The translations under genes were made by a program, and so were the position numbers. From JAAAOZ01 sp964496595 (GTDB lineage Bacteria > Chloroflexota > Anaerolineae > B4-G1 > SLSP01), in assembly GCA_964496595.1 (NCBI GenBank), contig CAZCAI010000205.1, positions 1 through 7,003 of the forward strand: a stretch of DNA of 7,003 bases, read 5' to 3'. Of the stretch, positions 6,158 to 7,003 are shown in pieces. Numbering within the stretch: the stretch's first letter is position 1; every line of letters begins with the position of its first letter. The notes beneath the pieces are model-generated. The model saw only the letters and a list, made by a program, of their open reading frames with translations. It made no database searches and was not told the origin of the DNA.

Positions 6158-6170
6158 GTCTCCTCCTTTT
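5998..6170 (-). ncRNA. Candidate structured RNA or long 5' leader
   Basis: The region begins at the predicted start site of a near-consensus promoter and has no convincing gene. Minus-strand stems nest in order. AGGAGAC (6164-6158) pairs with GTCTCCT (6006-6000). GTCC (6142-6139) pairs with GGAC (6017-6014). ATCCGCT (6136-6130) pairs with AGCGGGAT (6054-6047, one bulge). CCGG (6115-6112) pairs with CCGG (6061-6058). GCGAA/TTCGC (6071-6075 with 6095-6099) follows, with GGT/ACC outside it. At the tip, CAAG/CTTG closes a tetraloop (6079-6090). This makes a rod of about 165 nt whose closing stem starts near the 5' end. A short CCCA/TGGG hairpin followed by TTT (5997-5983) could be a weak terminator. 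It may be a free small RNA or the leader of the ligase gene, and the first stem would hide a ribosome binding site. The stems were found by eye and several are short. Confidence 0.35.
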
Positions 6171-6175
6171 TTTCC

Positions 6176-6204
6176 AGTATAGGGCCGGTCCGGTAATTTG
6201 TCAA
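6176..6204 (-). promoter_or_regulatory. Strong sigma70-type promoter (TTGACA-N17-TATACT)
   Basis: On the minus strand TTGACA (6204-6199) is a perfect -35, the spacer is exactly 17 nt, and TATACT (6181-6176) matches five of six -10 positions. About 55 nt of AT-rich sequence upstream (6205-6260) could act as an UP element. The start site would be near 6170 in the A-run. It faces the O-antigen-ligase-like gene and its followers, with about 310-320 nt of leader between. It is by far the best promoter in the window. Confidence 0.75.
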
Positions 6205-6263
6205 ATAAACATCATAATAATAGGTACTCCGATAACATCATTCTTTACCAGTCTATATACAAC

Positions 6264-6398
6264 TTATTCCCTCTCCTCCTCCACCACCCGCGCGCCGATC
6301 TGGCGCACGGTCTCCTTGACCTTCTGCTCCAGCGTAGCTTCGGGGATGCCCTCCCCATTCTCGGGCCAAATCTGCGTAATCTGCGGGTAGTTCGACAT
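6264..6398 (-). pseudogene. 44-codon coding remnant next to the IS element
   Basis: The minus-strand frame from ATG 6398 to TAA 6264 reads MSNYPQITQIWPENGEGIPE and ends with a Glu-rich helix (KVKETVRQIG, then RVVEEERE). Composition looks protein-like: an amphipathic charged helix, and higher GC than the AT-rich DNA that follows. The ATG has no ribosome binding site, and only 8 nt separate it from the IS end. It may be the 3' end of a gene split by the insertion or a small gene that lost its 5' region. I do not recognise the family. Confidence 0.45.
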
Positions 6399-6406
6399 CG
6401 ATGCCG

Positions 6407-6431
6407 GGTAGTGGTTAAAATTGACTGATAG
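6407..6431. repeat. IS1-type terminal inverted repeat (one end)
   Basis: The sequence begins GGTAGTGG and continues into AAAATTGACTGATAG. It resembles, from memory, the IS1 right end, which starts GGTAATGACTCC and contains TTATTGATAG; about 17 of 25 positions agree. It overlaps the transposase stop codon (6415-6417), as expected at the 3' end of an IS1-family element. The partner repeat lies outside the window. Confidence 0.6.
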
Positions 6432-7003
6432 CCTGCCGTCGTAGCCGATTGTAGCGATGGATGAACAGCTTCAGAGTTGCTTCGTGGAAGCGGTCTGACT
6501 TAGAAAAAGACAAGGTCTTGCGGACGAATCGGCTTAGTCTTTGTCGCAAGGTATTGTTCCACCGCTCAATATGATTGGCTGGCCCACTCTCTTTGCCTAC
6601 GGATTGATGCGTTTCCTTCGGGAATACCTTGCGATAGGCATCCCAGAAATCACTGTAAGTGCGGCTGGCCTGATATGCACTTGGAATCCGCTCCCAGAGT
6701 GCACGGCAAGTCTCTTCGCTCCGGTCGCCAACAACATAGGCCACAATCTGGCGCGTCCGGCGACATAAGGCCAGCCATACCCAGCGTTTTTGGCTCTTTT
6801 TCAAGACAAATGACCAGAGTTCGTCCAATTCAAGGACATCATCAGGCTGCCATTTGACTAATGTGGCTGCCAATCCCGGTAAACTGGCGGCTGTTTCCAA
6901 CAACCATCGGGCTAGATAGTAGCGTGAGATGGAGAAAAAATTGTAATACTGACGGATTTTGTGGTTAGGGTAAAATAGAGGGGCGATAGTTCCCAGGAGA
7001 GAT
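6415..7003 (-). CDS. IS1-family transposase (DDE), 5' end outside window
   Basis: This transposase catalyses movement of the IS element. Counting from the TTG at 6903, the DDE residues are Asp27 (LELDELWSFV), Asp85 (YSDFWDAY) and Glu113 (NHIERWNN). The helix LRQRLSRFVRKTLSFSKS after the Glu is diagnostic for IS1-type enzymes. The reading frame stays open upstream of 6903 to the window edge (KIRQYYNFFSISRYYLARWL), with no ATG or GTG, so the real start and the usual N-terminal zinc-finger and helix-turn-helix part (InsA-like) should lie beyond 7003. The catalytic region is uninterrupted, so the enzyme may be active. It ends inside the terminal repeat. Confidence 0.9.
   Translation of the reverse strand, partial: SLLGTIAPLFYPNHKIRQYYNFFSISRYYLARWLLETAASLPGLAATLVKWQPDDVLELDELWSFVLKKSQKRWVWLALCRRTRQIVAYVVGDRSEETCRALWERIPSAYQASRTYSDFWDAYRKVFPKETHQSVGKESGPANHIERWNNTLRQRLSRFVRKTLSFSKSDRFHEATLKLFIHRYNRLRRQAISQF

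Larger units (their letters stand above)
6407..7003 (-). mobile_element. IS1-family insertion sequence, partial
   Basis: The element runs from its terminal repeat at 6407 past the window edge. It contains the DDE transposase gene read leftwards. Flanking DNA at 6398-6406 would be the target duplication if the insertion is intact. The element is lower in GC than the envelope genes, which fits recent or foreign DNA. Confidence 0.75.

Noticed and set aside
5998..6170. Firm assignment as 6S RNA
   Set aside because: The rod with a bubble and the size fit loosely, but the closing stem is short, the bubble strands are uneven and I cannot confirm any conserved 6S sequence. It is kept only as a candidate RNA.
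6022..6204. 60-codon minus-strand frame starting ATGACAAATTACC
   Set aside because: Its start codon overlaps the -35 box of the strong promoter at 6176-6204, so the promoter's transcript would begin downstream of it. No ribosome binding site was seen and the product is not recognisable.

Overview
The window looks like accessory, rearrangement-prone DNA from a GC-rich bacterium, most likely a member of the Chloroflexota (Anaerolineae-like). This is judged from protein style, not from a marker gene. The clues are secreted proteins opening with an 'ISYQGRL' type domain, a small secreted protein with a 'GTIGQ...SGYW' core and a 'YMPIVVKG' C-terminus, an O-antigen-ligase-like membrane protein fused to TPR repeats, and a cupredoxin with an acidic N-terminal linker. 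Almost all real genes lie on the minus strand.

Left part (1-740). Two overlapping small genes are read leftwards: a 66-codon charged protein, then a membrane-anchored protein that leaves the window. Upstream of them are a hairpin leader and two stacked hairpins (502-574, minus strand) that read as domains V and VI of a group II intron. The rest of that intron is gone. A strong terminator-like structure (655-718) separates this block from the next.

Broken middle (740-1917). A leftward alpha/beta-hydrolase fragment lacks its N-terminal half and carries a frameshift. It meets head to head with a rightward cupredoxin gene that lacks its signal peptide and ribosome binding site. After a 14-bp perfect hairpin (1621-1651) comes a fragment of a tyrosine recombinase. 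This is a graveyard of gene pieces and points to a deletion or recombination event.

Intact cluster (1918-6204, minus strand). A near-consensus sigma70 promoter (TTGACA, 17 bp, TATACT) is followed by about 310 nt of leader that can fold into a long nested rod. Then come an O-antigen-ligase/TPR membrane protein, a 486-residue secreted fibre-like protein and a 100-residue secreted protein. The last two are separated by 9 bp and have strong Shine-Dalgarno sites. Together they suggest a cell-envelope or surface module: a polysaccharide polymerase or ligase plus exported surface proteins.

Right edge (6264-7003). An IS1-family element runs off the window. Its terminal repeat starts at about 6407, and its DDE transposase is read leftwards. 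It is inserted next to a 44-codon coding remnant.

The best candidate for something undescribed is the strongly promoted, structured RNA segment at about 5998-6170.
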